Source: Arcobacter sp. | Lineage (GTDB): Bacteria > Campylobacterota > Campylobacteria > Campylobacterales > Arcobacteraceae | Reading direction: 5' to 3' | NCBI GenBank assembly: GCA_016744485.1 | Contig: JADGEG010000003.1 | Location: forward strand, 1 to 17,409 | DNA length: 17,409 nt | In this document: one piece after another, positions 7,535-15,448 of the stretch | How the letters are laid out: each line of letters starts with the position of its first letter | Numbering within the stretch: position 1 is the first letter of the stretch | The notes under the pieces: generated by a model | What the model saw: the letters and a program-made list of their open reading frames with translations, nothing else | What the model was told of the DNA's origin: nothing | Database searches by the model: none | Program-made: the position numbers and the translations under genes

Positions 7535-7540
7535 TATAAT
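7535..7540 (+). promoter_or_regulatory. -10 box for the DUF1338 gene
   Basis: A perfect TATAAT lies 29 bp before the ATG at 7569, with AAGGA (SD) in between. There is no clear -35; the operator-like palindrome occupies that position. Confidence 0.5.
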
Positions 7541-7568
7541 TCTATTAAAATATTTCAAAGGATAAACA

Positions 7569-8366
7569 ATGCACATAGAAAATCTTTTTTCTACATTATG
7601 GTCTCAGTATATAAAATTAGCGCCACAAGCTTTTGATATTAAAGAACTGTTTTCACAAACACAAACTCGTCCAATTATGAATGATCATATAGCATTAAGA
7701 ACCTTATCTTGCAAAAAATGTAATATTGATGTATTAGCAAAATCTTTTATTGATTTAGGTTATGAAAAAAAAGATTATTATGATTTTAAAAATAAAAAAC
7801 TTAATGCTCATCATTTTATTCATAAAAATTTAAAGTACCCAAAGGTATTTATAAGTGAATTAAAAGTTGAAAAGTTCGATAAAGAAATACAAGACTTATT
7901 AAACTCTTTAGTAGAACAAATACCTGATGACATTGTAAATACATCTTCCATTCTAAGTTCTTCAAGACATTGGGATATTTCGTATACAGTATATAAGAAA
8001 TTGTACGAAAAAAGTGAATATGCTGCATGGTTTTATGTTTTTGGATATTGTGCAAATCATTTTACTATTAATATTAATGAATTAGAAAACTTTGAGACTT
8101 TAGAAAGTGTAAATACTTTTTTAAAAAATAATGGCTATAAATTAAATACTACAGGAGGAGAAATAAAAGGGAATAAAGAGGTTTTCCTTGAACAAAGTTC
8201 AACTTTAGCACAAGTTATACCTATAAAGTTTAGCGATGGTACATACTCTATTCCTTCATGTTTTTATGAATTTGCTAAAAGATATGTAAACAAAGATAAT
8301 AATTTATATCAAGGTTTTGTCATGAATTCAGCTGATAAAATATTTGAAAGTACTAATTTAAGATAA
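7569..8366 (+). CDS. DUF1338 (YdcJ/HglS-like) putative metal-dependent dioxygenase
   Basis: Belongs to the DUF1338 family, whose characterised members (HglS/YdcJ) are Fe(II)-dependent 2-oxoadipate dioxygenase/decarboxylases that make 2-hydroxyglutarate in lysine breakdown. The start has a strong SD (AAAGGA). Signature segments: NDHIALRTL (H40), a long middle region, YCANHFTIN (H164) and a C-terminal CFYEFAKRY (E234). H40, H164 and E234 are plausible metal ligands by analogy with the His-His-Glu triad of the family; I assign them by motif position only. At 265 residues it is much shorter than HglS (about 450), so the substrate may differ. It is monocistronic, divergent from the thiol-redox operon and followed by the structured region at 8367-8574. 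No other lysine-catabolism gene is visible nearby. Confidence 0.85.
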   Translation: MHIENLFSTLWSQYIKLAPQAFDIKELFSQTQTRPIMNDHIALRTLSCKKCNIDVLAKSFIDLGYEKKDYYDFKNKKLNAHHFIHKNLKYPKVFISELKVEKFDKEIQDLLNSLVEQIPDDIVNTSSILSSSRHWDISYTVYKKLYEKSEYAAWFYVFGYCANHFTININELENFETLESVNTFLKNNGYKLNTTGGEIKGNKEVFLEQSSTLAQVIPIKFSDGTYSIPSCFYEFAKRYVNKDNNLYQGFVMNSADKIFESTNLR

Positions 8367-8412
8367 TTTATAAGATTACCAAAAAATACTTCAATTGTAA
8401 TTTTAGCAAAGC

Positions 8413-8418
8413 TATAAT
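8413..8418 (+). promoter_or_regulatory. -10 box of the aminotransferase–hisZ–purA cluster or of a small RNA
   Basis: A perfect TATAAT; a weak -35-like TTCAAT lies at 8390-8395 with 17-bp spacing. The predicted start at about 8424-8426 places the 5' end of the transcript exactly at the base of the long hairpin at 8426-8493. Confidence 0.5.
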
Positions 8419-8425
8419 ATAAATG

Positions 8426-8553
8426 GTATAAATCTACTAGTTACACTTCAATAATTTCGTATGTTATTAACGAAATACTAGTAGATTTTATACATTACAT
8501 TTAGATAAGAAAACTTATCTAACCTTTTACTAATACAAAATTAGATACTATCT
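8426..8553 (+). promoter_or_regulatory. Structured leader or small RNA with nested stem and alternative hairpins
   Basis: Stem 1: AAATCTACTAGT (8430-8441) pairs perfectly with ACTAGTAGATTT (8477-8488) and is extended by GTAT (8426-8429) with ATAC (8490-8493) after one bulged base. Nested stem: ATTTCGT (8454-8460) with ACGAAAT (8470-8476), loop 9 nt; a 12-nt bulge (8442-8453) lies only on the 5' side. Stem 2: TTAGATAAG (8501-8509) with CTTATCTAA (8514-8522), AAAA loop, followed by CCTTTT. Downstream TTAGATA (8541-8547) repeats the left arm of stem 2 and can pair with TATCTAA (8516-8522), excluding stem 2. Directly seen: the complementarity. Inferred: an attenuator-like leader for the aminotransferase cluster or an independent small RNA. 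It matches no riboswitch class I recognise. Confidence 0.45.
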
Positions 8554-8589
8554 TATGTTTTACAAAAAGAAAATTTGAGGAAATGTATT

Positions 8590-9699
8590 ATGTTATTAAC
8601 CCCAGGTCCCACTCCTGTACCTGAATTCATAAGAAAAGCTATGTCTGAACTTACAATTCATCATAGAACAAAAGAATTTGAGATAATTTTTAAAAATACT
8701 AGAAAGTTATTATTAGAAATACTTAATATGCCTGAGGCTATTGTCTTGGCAAGTACAGGAACAGGGGCTATGGAAGCTTGTGTTACAAATTTAACACATA
8801 AAAAAGCTTTAATTATTAATTCTGGTAAATTTGGACAGAGATTTACTAAAATATGTGAATCTTTTAATATTGCACATACTGAGATAAAAAATGAATGGCA
8901 TACAGCTGTTAAAGTAGAAAATGTTACTGAAATTATAAAACAAGATAAAGATATTGATGCAATTTATATACAAATTTGTGAAAGTGCTGGAGGTTTAAAA
9001 CATCCGTACGAACAAATAGCACAAGAAGTTAAAAAACTAAATAAAAATATAATGATAATAGCAGATGGAATTACTGCTATTGGAGTTGAAAAAATAAATA
9101 GTGCTAACCTAGATGCAATAATTACAGGAAGTCAAAAGGCTTTAATGTTACCACCTGGTTTATCTATGATAGGTTTATCCAATGAAGCTGTTCAAAAAAT
9201 AAATCAAAAATCATCAGGGTATTATTTAAATCTAGCAAGTGAACTTAAAAAACAAAAAACAAATACAACAGCATACACAGCTGCAACTACATTAATAATT
9301 GGCTTAGAAAAAATATTAGAACATATGAAAAATATAGGTTTTGAAAGTATATATAAAAAAACAAAATTAAGAGCAAGTGCTACACGAAAAGCATTAAGCT
9401 CAATAGGTTTTGATATATATCCAAAAGTTCCAGCAAATGCTATGACTACAGTATATACAGAACATTCTAATGAAATAAGAAAAATTTTGAAAAATAAATA
9501 CAATGTAAGTATTGCAGGTGGGCAAGATCATTTAAAAGGTTTAATTTTAAGAATTAATCATATGGGTTTAGTAGAAGATTTTGAGGCTTCTTGGATTGTA
9601 AATGCTATTGAATTAACTCTTGATGAATTAAAAATTAGGACATTTGATGGACAAGCAAATAAAATATTTTCTAGTATAATGTTTAAAGGCGAAATATGA
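8590..9699 (+). CDS. Class V aminotransferase (serine/alanine-glyoxylate type)
   Basis: PLP-dependent aminotransferase of the alanine/serine-glyoxylate (serine-pyruvate) family; relatives are sometimes misannotated as soluble hydrogenase small subunit. I start it at ATG 8590 (369 residues): GAGGA lies 8 nt upstream and the product begins MLLTPGPTPVP, the usual family N terminus. An in-frame TTG at 8575 lies before that SD and is unlikely. Landmarks: HHRTKEF near residue 25, STGTGAMEA near 57 (cofactor phosphate binding), ADGITAIG near 159 (Asp contacting the PLP ring), and TGSQKALMLPPG with the PLP Schiff-base lysine at K183. The amino donor cannot be fixed from sequence; serine, alanine or phosphoserine-related roles are possible. 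Its stop overlaps the hisZ start (ATGA), indicating translational coupling. Confidence 0.88.
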   Translation: MLLTPGPTPVPEFIRKAMSELTIHHRTKEFEIIFKNTRKLLLEILNMPEAIVLASTGTGAMEACVTNLTHKKALIINSGKFGQRFTKICESFNIAHTEIKNEWHTAVKVENVTEIIKQDKDIDAIYIQICESAGGLKHPYEQIAQEVKKLNKNIMIIADGITAIGVEKINSANLDAIITGSQKALMLPPGLSMIGLSNEAVQKINQKSSGYYLNLASELKKQKTNTTAYTAATTLIIGLEKILEHMKNIGFESIYKKTKLRASATRKALSSIGFDIYPKVPANAMTTVYTEHSNEIRKILKNKYNVSIAGGQDHLKGLILRINHMGLVEDFEASWIVNAIELTLDELKIRTFDGQANKIFSSIMFKGEI

Positions 9700-10541
9700 T
9701 TTTAGAGCATGAAATACCAAAAGGAAGTAGATTATATTTTGGAGATATTGCCAAAAGAAAAAGACAATTAGAAAATAAGATCTCTTCTTTTTTATATGAA
9801 CACAAATTTGAAGAAATAATAACACCTAATTTTTCATACTCTCAACATCAAAGTATAGAAGACAATAATAAACTTATTACTTTTTTTGATCAAAAAAACC
9901 ATAGTTTAGCTCTAAGAGCAGATTCAACTCTTGATGTGGTAAGAATTATTACAAAAAGATTAGGAAGAACAACAAGCCATAAAAAATGGTTTTATATTCA
10001 ACCCGTTTTTACTTATGCTTCAAATGAAGATTATCAAATAGGTTGTGAGTGGATTAATCATGATAATATGATTGATATTTTAAACTTAACAGCTTCTATT
10101 ATCAAGTTATTAAATGTAGAACCCATTTTACAATTAGCAAATATTAATATACCAAAAATTGTAGCAAATGAACTTAATATTGATATTTCTTTATTTAAAA
10201 ATGGTGAAATAGCAAAACTCTTTGAACTTAACTGTACTTGGTTAAATTCTTTGATAAAAGTAAAAACAATTGACGATATAAAAGAGCTTTTACCTAATGC
10301 TCCAGAAGAAATAGCAAAAGAACTTAAAATACTTTTAGATATAGCTAATCAAATAGAATATAAAAATTTGATTATTTCACCTTTATATTATTCTTCATTA
10401 AAATATTATAATGGTATATATTATAGAGTTGTTCAAGATAATTTAACGATTTGTAGAGGTGGAAAATATAACTCTTTAGGTATTAGTTCTTTGGGTTTTG
10501 CTTTTTATACAGATAGCTTATTAAAAATTTTAGAGGATTAA
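9696..10541 (+). CDS. hisZ: ATP phosphoribosyltransferase regulatory subunit
   Basis: Histidyl-tRNA-synthetase-like protein without aminoacylation function, which with short-form HisG forms the first enzyme of histidine biosynthesis. Class II synthetase fold elements: an N-terminal IPKGSRLYFGDIAKRKRQLE, a motif 2-like LALRADSTLDVVRII (residues about 69-84) followed by KKWFYIQPVFTY, and a motif 3-like GISSLGFAFYTDSLL at the C terminus. CRGGKYNSLG near residue 248 corresponds to the G-rich strand of HisRS. At 281 residues it is shorter than typical HisZ (about 320-390) and has no anticodon-binding domain, which separates it from HisS. It overlaps the aminotransferase by 4 bp and ends 4 bp before purA; hisZ–purA adjacency is common in proteobacteria. 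hisG is not in the window. Confidence 0.85.
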   Translation: MILEHEIPKGSRLYFGDIAKRKRQLENKISSFLYEHKFEEIITPNFSYSQHQSIEDNNKLITFFDQKNHSLALRADSTLDVVRIITKRLGRTTSHKKWFYIQPVFTYASNEDYQIGCEWINHDNMIDILNLTASIIKLLNVEPILQLANINIPKIVANELNIDISLFKNGEIAKLFELNCTWLNSLIKVKTIDDIKELLPNAPEEIAKELKILLDIANQIEYKNLIISPLYYSSLKYYNGIYYRVVQDNLTICRGGKYNSLGISSLGFAFYTDSLLKILED

Positions 10542-10545
10542 CAAG

Positions 10546-11796
10546 ATGAAAGCAGATTTAATAGTTGGTATTCAGTGGGGTGATGAAGGTAAAGGCAAGA
10601 TGGTTGACATGTTGGCACAAAATTATGATATGGTATGTAGATCTCAAGGGGGACATAATGCAGGACATACAATTTGGGTTAATCAAGTACGATATGCCTT
10701 GCATTTAATTCCATCAGGAATATTAAATAAAAATGCAATAAACATAATAGGAAATGGTGTTGTTTTATCACCTAAAGCAATAATAGAAGAAATGAAGCAA
10801 TTTGATAATTTAGAAGGACGATTGTTTATTTCAGATAAAGCACATTTAAACCTACCTTATCATTCTTTAATTGATTTAGCAAAAGAAAAGCTCAAAGGTG
10901 ATAAAGCTATTGGTACAACAGGTAAAGGAATTGGCCCAGCATATGCTGATAAGGTTTCAAGATCTGGTTTTAGAGTTGGTGAATTATTAAACCCTGAACA
11001 ATTAGTAAAAGATATCTTAGAATATTTTTTACAAAATAAAGAAATTTTTAATGTTTTAAAAATTGAAGCTCCACAAAAAGAACATTTAATAAAGATGATT
11101 TCATCTTATAAAACAATACTAGAACCTTTTATCGCAAATACTACGAATATTGTTTGGAAAGCATTAGATGAAGATAAAAGAATATTATTAGAAGGAGCTC
11201 AAGGAACACTGCTTGATATTGATCATGGAACTTATCCTTATGTTACCTCATCTTCAACTGTAAGTGCTGGAGCTTGTACTGGTTTAGGAATTAATCCTAA
11301 AGATATAGGTAAAGTTACTGGTATTGTAAAAGCTTATTGTACTAGAGTTGGAAATGGTCCCTTTCCTTCTGAAGAGTTTGGAGAAGTTGCACAAAAAATT
11401 GCTAATATTGGTAAAGAAATAGGAACAACAACTGGAAGAGGAAGAAGATGTGGTTGGTTTGATTGTGTTAGTGTTAAACATGCAAGTAGATTAAATGGTT
11501 GTGATATACTTGCATTAATGAAATTAGATGTTTTAGATGGTTTTAAAGAAATTAAAATTTGTGTAGCATATAATGTAGATGGAAAACGAATTGACTATAT
11601 GCCATCTAATTTAGATAATATAGAACCAATATACGAAAATATTGAAGGTTGGAGCAGTGTTAGAGGTATTAGAAACTTTGAAAGCTTGCCACAAAATGCG
11701 AAGAATTATATAAAAAGAATTGAAGAATTAACTGGTGTTAAAGTAGGTATTGTTTCAACTTCACCAGAAAGAGATGATACGATTATAAGGGGATAA
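10546..11796 (+). CDS. purA: Adenylosuccinate synthetase
   Basis: Cytoplasmic GTP-dependent enzyme joining IMP and aspartate to form adenylosuccinate, the first committed step to AMP. Motifs in order: GDEGKGK at residues 12-18 (P-loop; catalytic D13), GGHNAGHT at 35-42 (catalytic H41), IGTTGKGIGPAYADK near 122, LLEGAQGTLLDIDHGTYPYVTSS near 215, TTTGRGRRCGWFD near 297 and KLDVLDG near 326. It ends ERDDTIIRG. The length of 416 residues fits bacterial PurA of this lineage. An SD (GAGGA) sits in the last codons of hisZ, 4 bp upstream, so the gene is clearly in the same operon. Confidence 0.98.
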   Translation: MKADLIVGIQWGDEGKGKMVDMLAQNYDMVCRSQGGHNAGHTIWVNQVRYALHLIPSGILNKNAINIIGNGVVLSPKAIIEEMKQFDNLEGRLFISDKAHLNLPYHSLIDLAKEKLKGDKAIGTTGKGIGPAYADKVSRSGFRVGELLNPEQLVKDILEYFLQNKEIFNVLKIEAPQKEHLIKMISSYKTILEPFIANTTNIVWKALDEDKRILLEGAQGTLLDIDHGTYPYVTSSSTVSAGACTGLGINPKDIGKVTGIVKAYCTRVGNGPFPSEEFGEVAQKIANIGKEIGTTTGRGRRCGWFDCVSVKHASRLNGCDILALMKLDVLDGFKEIKICVAYNVDGKRIDYMPSNLDNIEPIYENIEGWSSVRGIRNFESLPQNAKNYIKRIEELTGVKVGIVSTSPERDDTIIRG

Positions 11797-11800
11797 ATTT

Positions 11801-12352
11801 ATGAGAATGAAATTACATCATACTGAATATATATCAAGAAGAATTTCAAGAGATTTAGTAAATTGCGAGTTTGTTGAGATTAGAAAAACAAAAGATGAGA
11901 TTAAAGTTGAAGTAGAAAGAATACTAGATGCAGATATTGAAGAAGAATTAGCTTTTGATGAAAAAATATATGCTATTTTGGATGAGCAAGAAGATAATAT
12001 TCAATTTTATAATGCAGATTATAGACAATTGTTTTGGCTTACAAAAAAAAGAATGGCAAATGAACATGGAATTATTCTAAATAATGAAGATAGATTTACT
12101 GATGTTGCACATCAAATTTTAGATTATTTATGGGAAGAAGATTATATTCATTATACTTGTTCAGATAATAAAGTTAAAAATGTTATATTTTCTTCAATTG
12201 ATGATTTTTTAAAAGGTTTTGAAGAAGCAGATGAAGCTGTGTTAGAAAAAATTAAACATTATAAAAGAAGATTAATTTTAGGTACAGATGAATATGATAT
12301 TGTTTATCATAGATTATATGAAGAAGAGTTAATTAAAAAAGGTTTAATGTAA
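11801..12352 (+). CDS. DUF507 family protein
   Basis: A 183-residue acidic and helical cytoplasmic protein of the DUF507 family, recognised from the start MRMKLHHTEYISRRISRDLVNC and the C-terminal IVYHRLYEEELIKKGLM. The family is widespread in Campylobacterota and deeper lineages but has no established function. AAGGGG precedes the ATG by about 8 nt; the gene begins 4 bp after purA and its stop codon abuts the carA start with no gap, so translation of carA is probably coupled to it. The purA–DUF507–carA neighbourhood is, from memory, also seen in Campylobacter, hinting at a link with nucleotide metabolism, though co-transcription alone proves nothing. The N- and C-terminal halves may be related segments, because shorter DUF507 proteins of about 90 residues exist; I could not confirm an internal repeat by eye. 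Confidence 0.8.
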   Translation: MRMKLHHTEYISRRISRDLVNCEFVEIRKTKDEIKVEVERILDADIEEELAFDEKIYAILDEQEDNIQFYNADYRQLFWLTKKRMANEHGIILNNEDRFTDVAHQILDYLWEEDYIHYTCSDNKVKNVIFSSIDDFLKGFEEADEAVLEKIKHYKRRLILGTDEYDIVYHRLYEEELIKKGLM

Positions 12353-13474
12353 ATGCAAAAAGTATATATTTATATAGAAAATGGTATATTTTTAGAAGCT
12401 AAATCATTTGGTGCTAAAGGTACTGTTGTAGGTGAAATTGTTTTTAATACTTCTTTAACAGGTTATCAAGAAATCATAACAGACCCTTCTTATGCAGGAC
12501 AATTTATAACATTTACAATGCCTGAAATTGGTAATGTTGGAGTAAATGATGATGATATGGAAAGTTCACAAGTACATTGTAAAGGTATTTTTGTACGAAA
12601 TTATCATCATGAGTATTCAAACTTTAGAGCGAAAAATAGTTTAGATACTTTATTAAAAAAACACAATACTTTAGGTATTTGCGATATTGACACTAGATAT
12701 TTAACAAAAATGATAAGACAAGAAGGTGCTTTAATGATGATAGCATCAACACAAATAGATAATATGGAAGAATTAAAACTATTATTAGATTCAAGTCCTA
12801 GAATTGAAGATATTAATTATATAAAAGAAGTTTCTACAAAAAAAACTTATATTCATAAATTTGGAACTTGGAATTATGAATGCCTTTCTTATAATAAAGC
12901 CATTATGTCAGATAAAAAAATAATTGTTATTGATTTTGGAGTTAAGAGAAATATTTTAAATGAACTAGTTCAAGTTGGTTTAGAAGTTGAAGTAATACCA
13001 TCTGTATTTAAAGCAAGTGATTTAATAAGTAAATTTAAAAATAAAGAAATTGGTGGAATATTCATATCAAATGGTCCAGGAGATCCTTTGATTTTAAAAG
13101 AAGAAGTAGAAGAAATTAAAAAACTAATAAATGCTTCCATTCCTATATTTGCTATTTGTTTAGGCCATCAAATTTTAAGCATAGCTCATGGTTACGATAC
13201 TTATAAATTAAAATTTGGACAACATGGAGGAAATCATCCTGTAGCTAATGCAGATAATTTAGTAGAAATAACAGCTCAAAATCATAATTATAATGTACCT
13301 GATGATATTGTAAAAATTGCTTCCATTACTCATAAAAATTTATTTGATAATACTATTGAGGGATTAAAATATAGAAATAAAGATATTTTTTCAGTTCAGC
13401 ATCACCCCGAGGCTAGTCCAGGACCTCATGAATCAAAATATATTTTTGCTGATTTTGGAAAATTAGTTAAATAA
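12353..13474 (+). CDS. carA: Carbamoyl-phosphate synthase small (glutaminase) subunit
   Basis: Hydrolyses glutamine and channels ammonia to CarB for carbamoyl phosphate, used in arginine and pyrimidine synthesis. The N-terminal CarA domain (about residues 1-145) includes FNTSLTGYQEIITDPSYAGQ and CDIDTRYLTKMIR. The class I glutamine amidotransferase domain (about 190-373) has SNGPGDP, the nucleophile elbow AICLGHQ with C269, and QHHPEASPGP with catalytic H351 and E353. The length of 373 residues is normal and the triad is intact. It starts directly after the DUF507 stop. carB is not next to it; after carA the strand switches to rqcH, so carB must lie elsewhere. Together with argB at 3336 this gives two arginine-related genes in the window, in separate transcription units. 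Confidence 0.97.
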   Translation: MQKVYIYIENGIFLEAKSFGAKGTVVGEIVFNTSLTGYQEIITDPSYAGQFITFTMPEIGNVGVNDDDMESSQVHCKGIFVRNYHHEYSNFRAKNSLDTLLKKHNTLGICDIDTRYLTKMIRQEGALMMIASTQIDNMEELKLLLDSSPRIEDINYIKEVSTKKTYIHKFGTWNYECLSYNKAIMSDKKIIVIDFGVKRNILNELVQVGLEVEVIPSVFKASDLISKFKNKEIGGIFISNGPGDPLILKEEVEEIKKLINASIPIFAICLGHQILSIAHGYDTYKLKFGQHGGNHPVANADNLVEITAQNHNYNVPDDIVKIASITHKNLFDNTIEGLKYRNKDIFSVQHHPEASPGPHESKYIFADFGKLVK

Positions 13475-13488
13475 GATTTTCATACTCT

Positions 13489-14820
13489 TTAAATTTTTAT
13501 TACAATAGTAGAATAAGGATTATAAAGCACATTAGCACCGTGCTGAATCTTTACATTCCTTCTTTGAGTATAATCAACTTTATAAGTACCAGAGCTATCA
13601 AGTGAAAACTTTGCACACAGTTTTGCTGCTTGTTCAATAACGCTTTGTGGTATATTTTTTTTACTATTTTGAACAAAAACATGGCAAGATGGCATATCTT
13701 TTAAATGAAACCAAAAATCACTAGCTTTTGCATGTTTTAATAAAAATATATTTTCTTTTTGCGAAGTTCCTAGCATAATTTTATATATTCCAAAGAAAAA
13801 AATTTCGCATTGTTCAGACTTTTTTGTTTTTATTTGATTTTTATTTTTTTTAGGATAAAAAAACTCTAAATCATCTATATTTTTTGAATTTTGTAAATTT
13901 ACAATCATTCTTGCAAAAAATTTTATTTTTTCTTCTAAATTATTTTTTTCTATGTTTATTTTTAAAGCTTTTTTCTTGGCTTTTTTAGCTTTATTAAACA
14001 AACTATTTGCATATGTAGATGCACAAGATGATTCTTCTAGTTTTATTTCTATTTCTTCATTGTTTTTATCAAGTGTTTTTAAATTTTTCTGATAAGCAGA
14101 AATTAAATGTAAATTACTCAAAATTAAATTTGCTTTTTCATAAAGTTTTTCTGAAATATTTTCTAAGTCTTTTTTACTTTCTAAAGAATAGATTATTTGC
14201 TCAAGTTTTTGTTTTTTTTTATTAATTTGTGATATTTTTTGTATTTGATTTTTTAAAAATTTATTTTGTTCAATATTTTCATATATTTTATATAAATGTT
14301 TATCAAAATCTAAAATAGGTGTTATTGCTTTAGGTATAAAACTTTTTTTAGCTAATTCCTCAAGTTTAATTCCTACTTTTACAACTCTAATAGAAGAAAA
14401 TTCATCAATATGTCTTAGGGCTTCTAATATACATCTATTTTCATCTAATATTATGATATTTGTATGCTTACCTGTAAATTCTACTTGTAAAATACTTGTT
14501 GTTGTTTTATATGAAGATTTATTTTGTACTTTTATATTAAGAATTTTATCATCATTATATAAACATATTTTTTCTATATTTGAATTATTGAACTTTTTTT
14601 GCAATACTAAATCAAAAGGTGCATTAAAATCTTTAAAAGCTTCATTGGTACTGTGTTTTTTATATATAAAACTATTACTTTTTGTAAGATCAAAATATAT
14701 TATATTTTTATCATTAAACTCTATAAGAATAGTATTATTAGCTACTCTTTTTATTGATTTTATATGAAAAGCATTTTGAAGTAAATATTTTTCAACTTCT
14801 TTTAAAAAAAAATATTTCAT
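13489..14820 (-). CDS. rqcH: RqcH/NFACT-family ribosome-quality-control protein
   Basis: Rqc2/NEMF homologue. Bacterial RqcH binds stalled 50S-peptidyl-tRNA complexes and adds C-terminal alanine tails that mark the peptide for degradation. NFACT-N covers about residues 1-190, including EFTGKHTNIIILD near 114-126. A Lys-rich coiled coil covers about 195-320. NFACT-R covers about 335-430 with DFWFHLKDMPSCHVFVQ (D368, W370-F371-H372, K374, H380), the family signature, although the usual PGSHV is PSCHV here. At 443 residues it is shorter than the Bacillus protein (about 570). Near residue 91 the sequence NDDKI aligns by eye with the DR dipeptide needed for alanyl-tRNA use in Bacillus RqcH, which would make the Arg a Lys; that alignment is tentative. 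Its ATG overlaps the upstream gene's stop (ATGA). It converges on carA with 14 bp between the stops. Confidence 0.88.
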   Translation of the reverse strand: MKYFFLKEVEKYLLQNAFHIKSIKRVANNTILIEFNDKNIIYFDLTKSNSFIYKKHSTNEAFKDFNAPFDLVLQKKFNNSNIEKICLYNDDKILNIKVQNKSSYKTTTSILQVEFTGKHTNIIILDENRCILEALRHIDEFSSIRVVKVGIKLEELAKKSFIPKAITPILDFDKHLYKIYENIEQNKFLKNQIQKISQINKKKQKLEQIIYSLESKKDLENISEKLYEKANLILSNLHLISAYQKNLKTLDKNNEEIEIKLEESSCASTYANSLFNKAKKAKKKALKINIEKNNLEEKIKFFARMIVNLQNSKNIDDLEFFYPKKNKNQIKTKKSEQCEIFFFGIYKIMLGTSQKENIFLLKHAKASDFWFHLKDMPSCHVFVQNSKKNIPQSVIEQAAKLCAKFSLDSSGTYKVDYTQRRNVKIQHGANVLYNPYSTIVIKI

Positions 14821-15341
14821 AAGTTCTTTTTTTTAAAAGAGAAAAAATCTAAATTATAAATTACTTTTTCTGATATCTCAATCATAGATACATTTAAATT
14901 TTTAAATTCTTTATTTTTAATATTAAGTAATAACTTATCATAAATATTAGCATAAGGATACAAAATAAAAAAAATATATTCTTTTGATCTTTTTTCTTTA
15001 CTTAATTCATTAAACCACATAGAAAGCAAAGAAAAATATAACATAGCTGGATTAAAAACTTTTTTATTTTCTAATTCTCTTGATATTTGTATATTAATAT
15101 AATTATAAACTTCTAGTACAGCTTTTATTCTATAATGTTTTGAATTTTTAAGATAATAATCACTAGTAAAAGTTACCCTTATAATTTGTTTTAATATTTC
15201 ATCTGAAACATCATTTATATATTTATATATATTCTTATCTAGGTCAATAAAGTATTTATCTTTATCTTTATATGACAATATTAAATCTTTACAAAAAAGT
15301 AGTAAAGCTTCTGTTTTTATTTGTGATAAATTTAGAATCAT
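14817..15341 (-). CDS. Unrecognised protein co-translated with RqcH
   Basis: Family not recognised. I take ATG 15341 (174 residues); an in-frame TTG at 15356 would add five residues and has a marginally better upstream AAGAA, so the start is uncertain. The product is helical, rich in Lys, Tyr, Ile and Leu, without a signal peptide, clear TM segment or catalytic motif. LYFSLLSMWFNEL around residue 102 is the most hydrophobic part but is probably a buried helix. Its stop overlaps the rqcH ATG by 4 bp, indicating coupled translation and possibly a shared process. A minus-strand -10 candidate TATTAT is at 15383-15378. It could be a stalled-ribosome factor, but nothing in the sequence shows that. 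Confidence 0.65.
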   Translation of the reverse strand: MILNLSQIKTEALLLFCKDLILSYKDKDKYFIDLDKNIYKYINDVSDEILKQIIRVTFTSDYYLKNSKHYRIKAVLEVYNYINIQISRELENKKVFNPAMLYFSLLSMWFNELSKEKRSKEYIFFILYPYANIYDKLLLNIKNKEFKNLNVSMIEISEKVIYNLDFFSFKKKNL

Positions 15342-15413
15342 AAGTGATTGTAACAAAATATTCTTAAATAATGAAGCATAATAAAAATCAAGAAGAATTT
15401 AGTAATTTTTAGA

Positions 15414-15419
15414 TATTAT
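15414..15419 (+). promoter_or_regulatory. Candidate -10 box for glmS
   Basis: TATTAT lies 29 bp before the glmS start; TAAGG (15435-15439) is the SD, 9 nt from the ATG. The leader is only about 20 nt, so no glmS ribozyme is present here. Confidence 0.4.
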
Positions 15420-15448
15420 CTTAAAATTATGTATTAAGGTTTTAAAGT

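Noticed and set aside
7849..8055. Minus-strand open frame inside the DUF1338 gene
   Set aside because: Antisense shadow of a supported gene; composition does not look like a real protein.
8426..8493. Long inverted repeat as a recombination (dif/att) site or mobile-element end
   Set aside because: No integrase, transposase or target duplication nearby, and the one-sided bulge and position just after a -10 box fit RNA structure better.
9222..9825. Two hydrophobic minus-strand frames opposite the aminotransferase and hisZ
   Set aside because: Phe/Leu/Ile-rich only because they are complements of Lys/Asn-rich coding sequence; no start signals.
11284..11481. Ser/Thr/Asn-rich minus-strand frame inside purA
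   Set aside because: Antisense to conserved PurA motifs; low-complexity artefact.
14019..14767. Two hydrophobic plus-strand frames opposite rqcH
   Set aside because: Antisense to the coiled-coil and NFACT-N coding sequence, which explains the Phe/Leu content.
15357..15448. glmS ribozyme or riboswitch upstream of glmS
   Set aside because: The gap is only about 90 bp to the divergent gene and contains a likely promoter; no ribozyme-sized structure fits.
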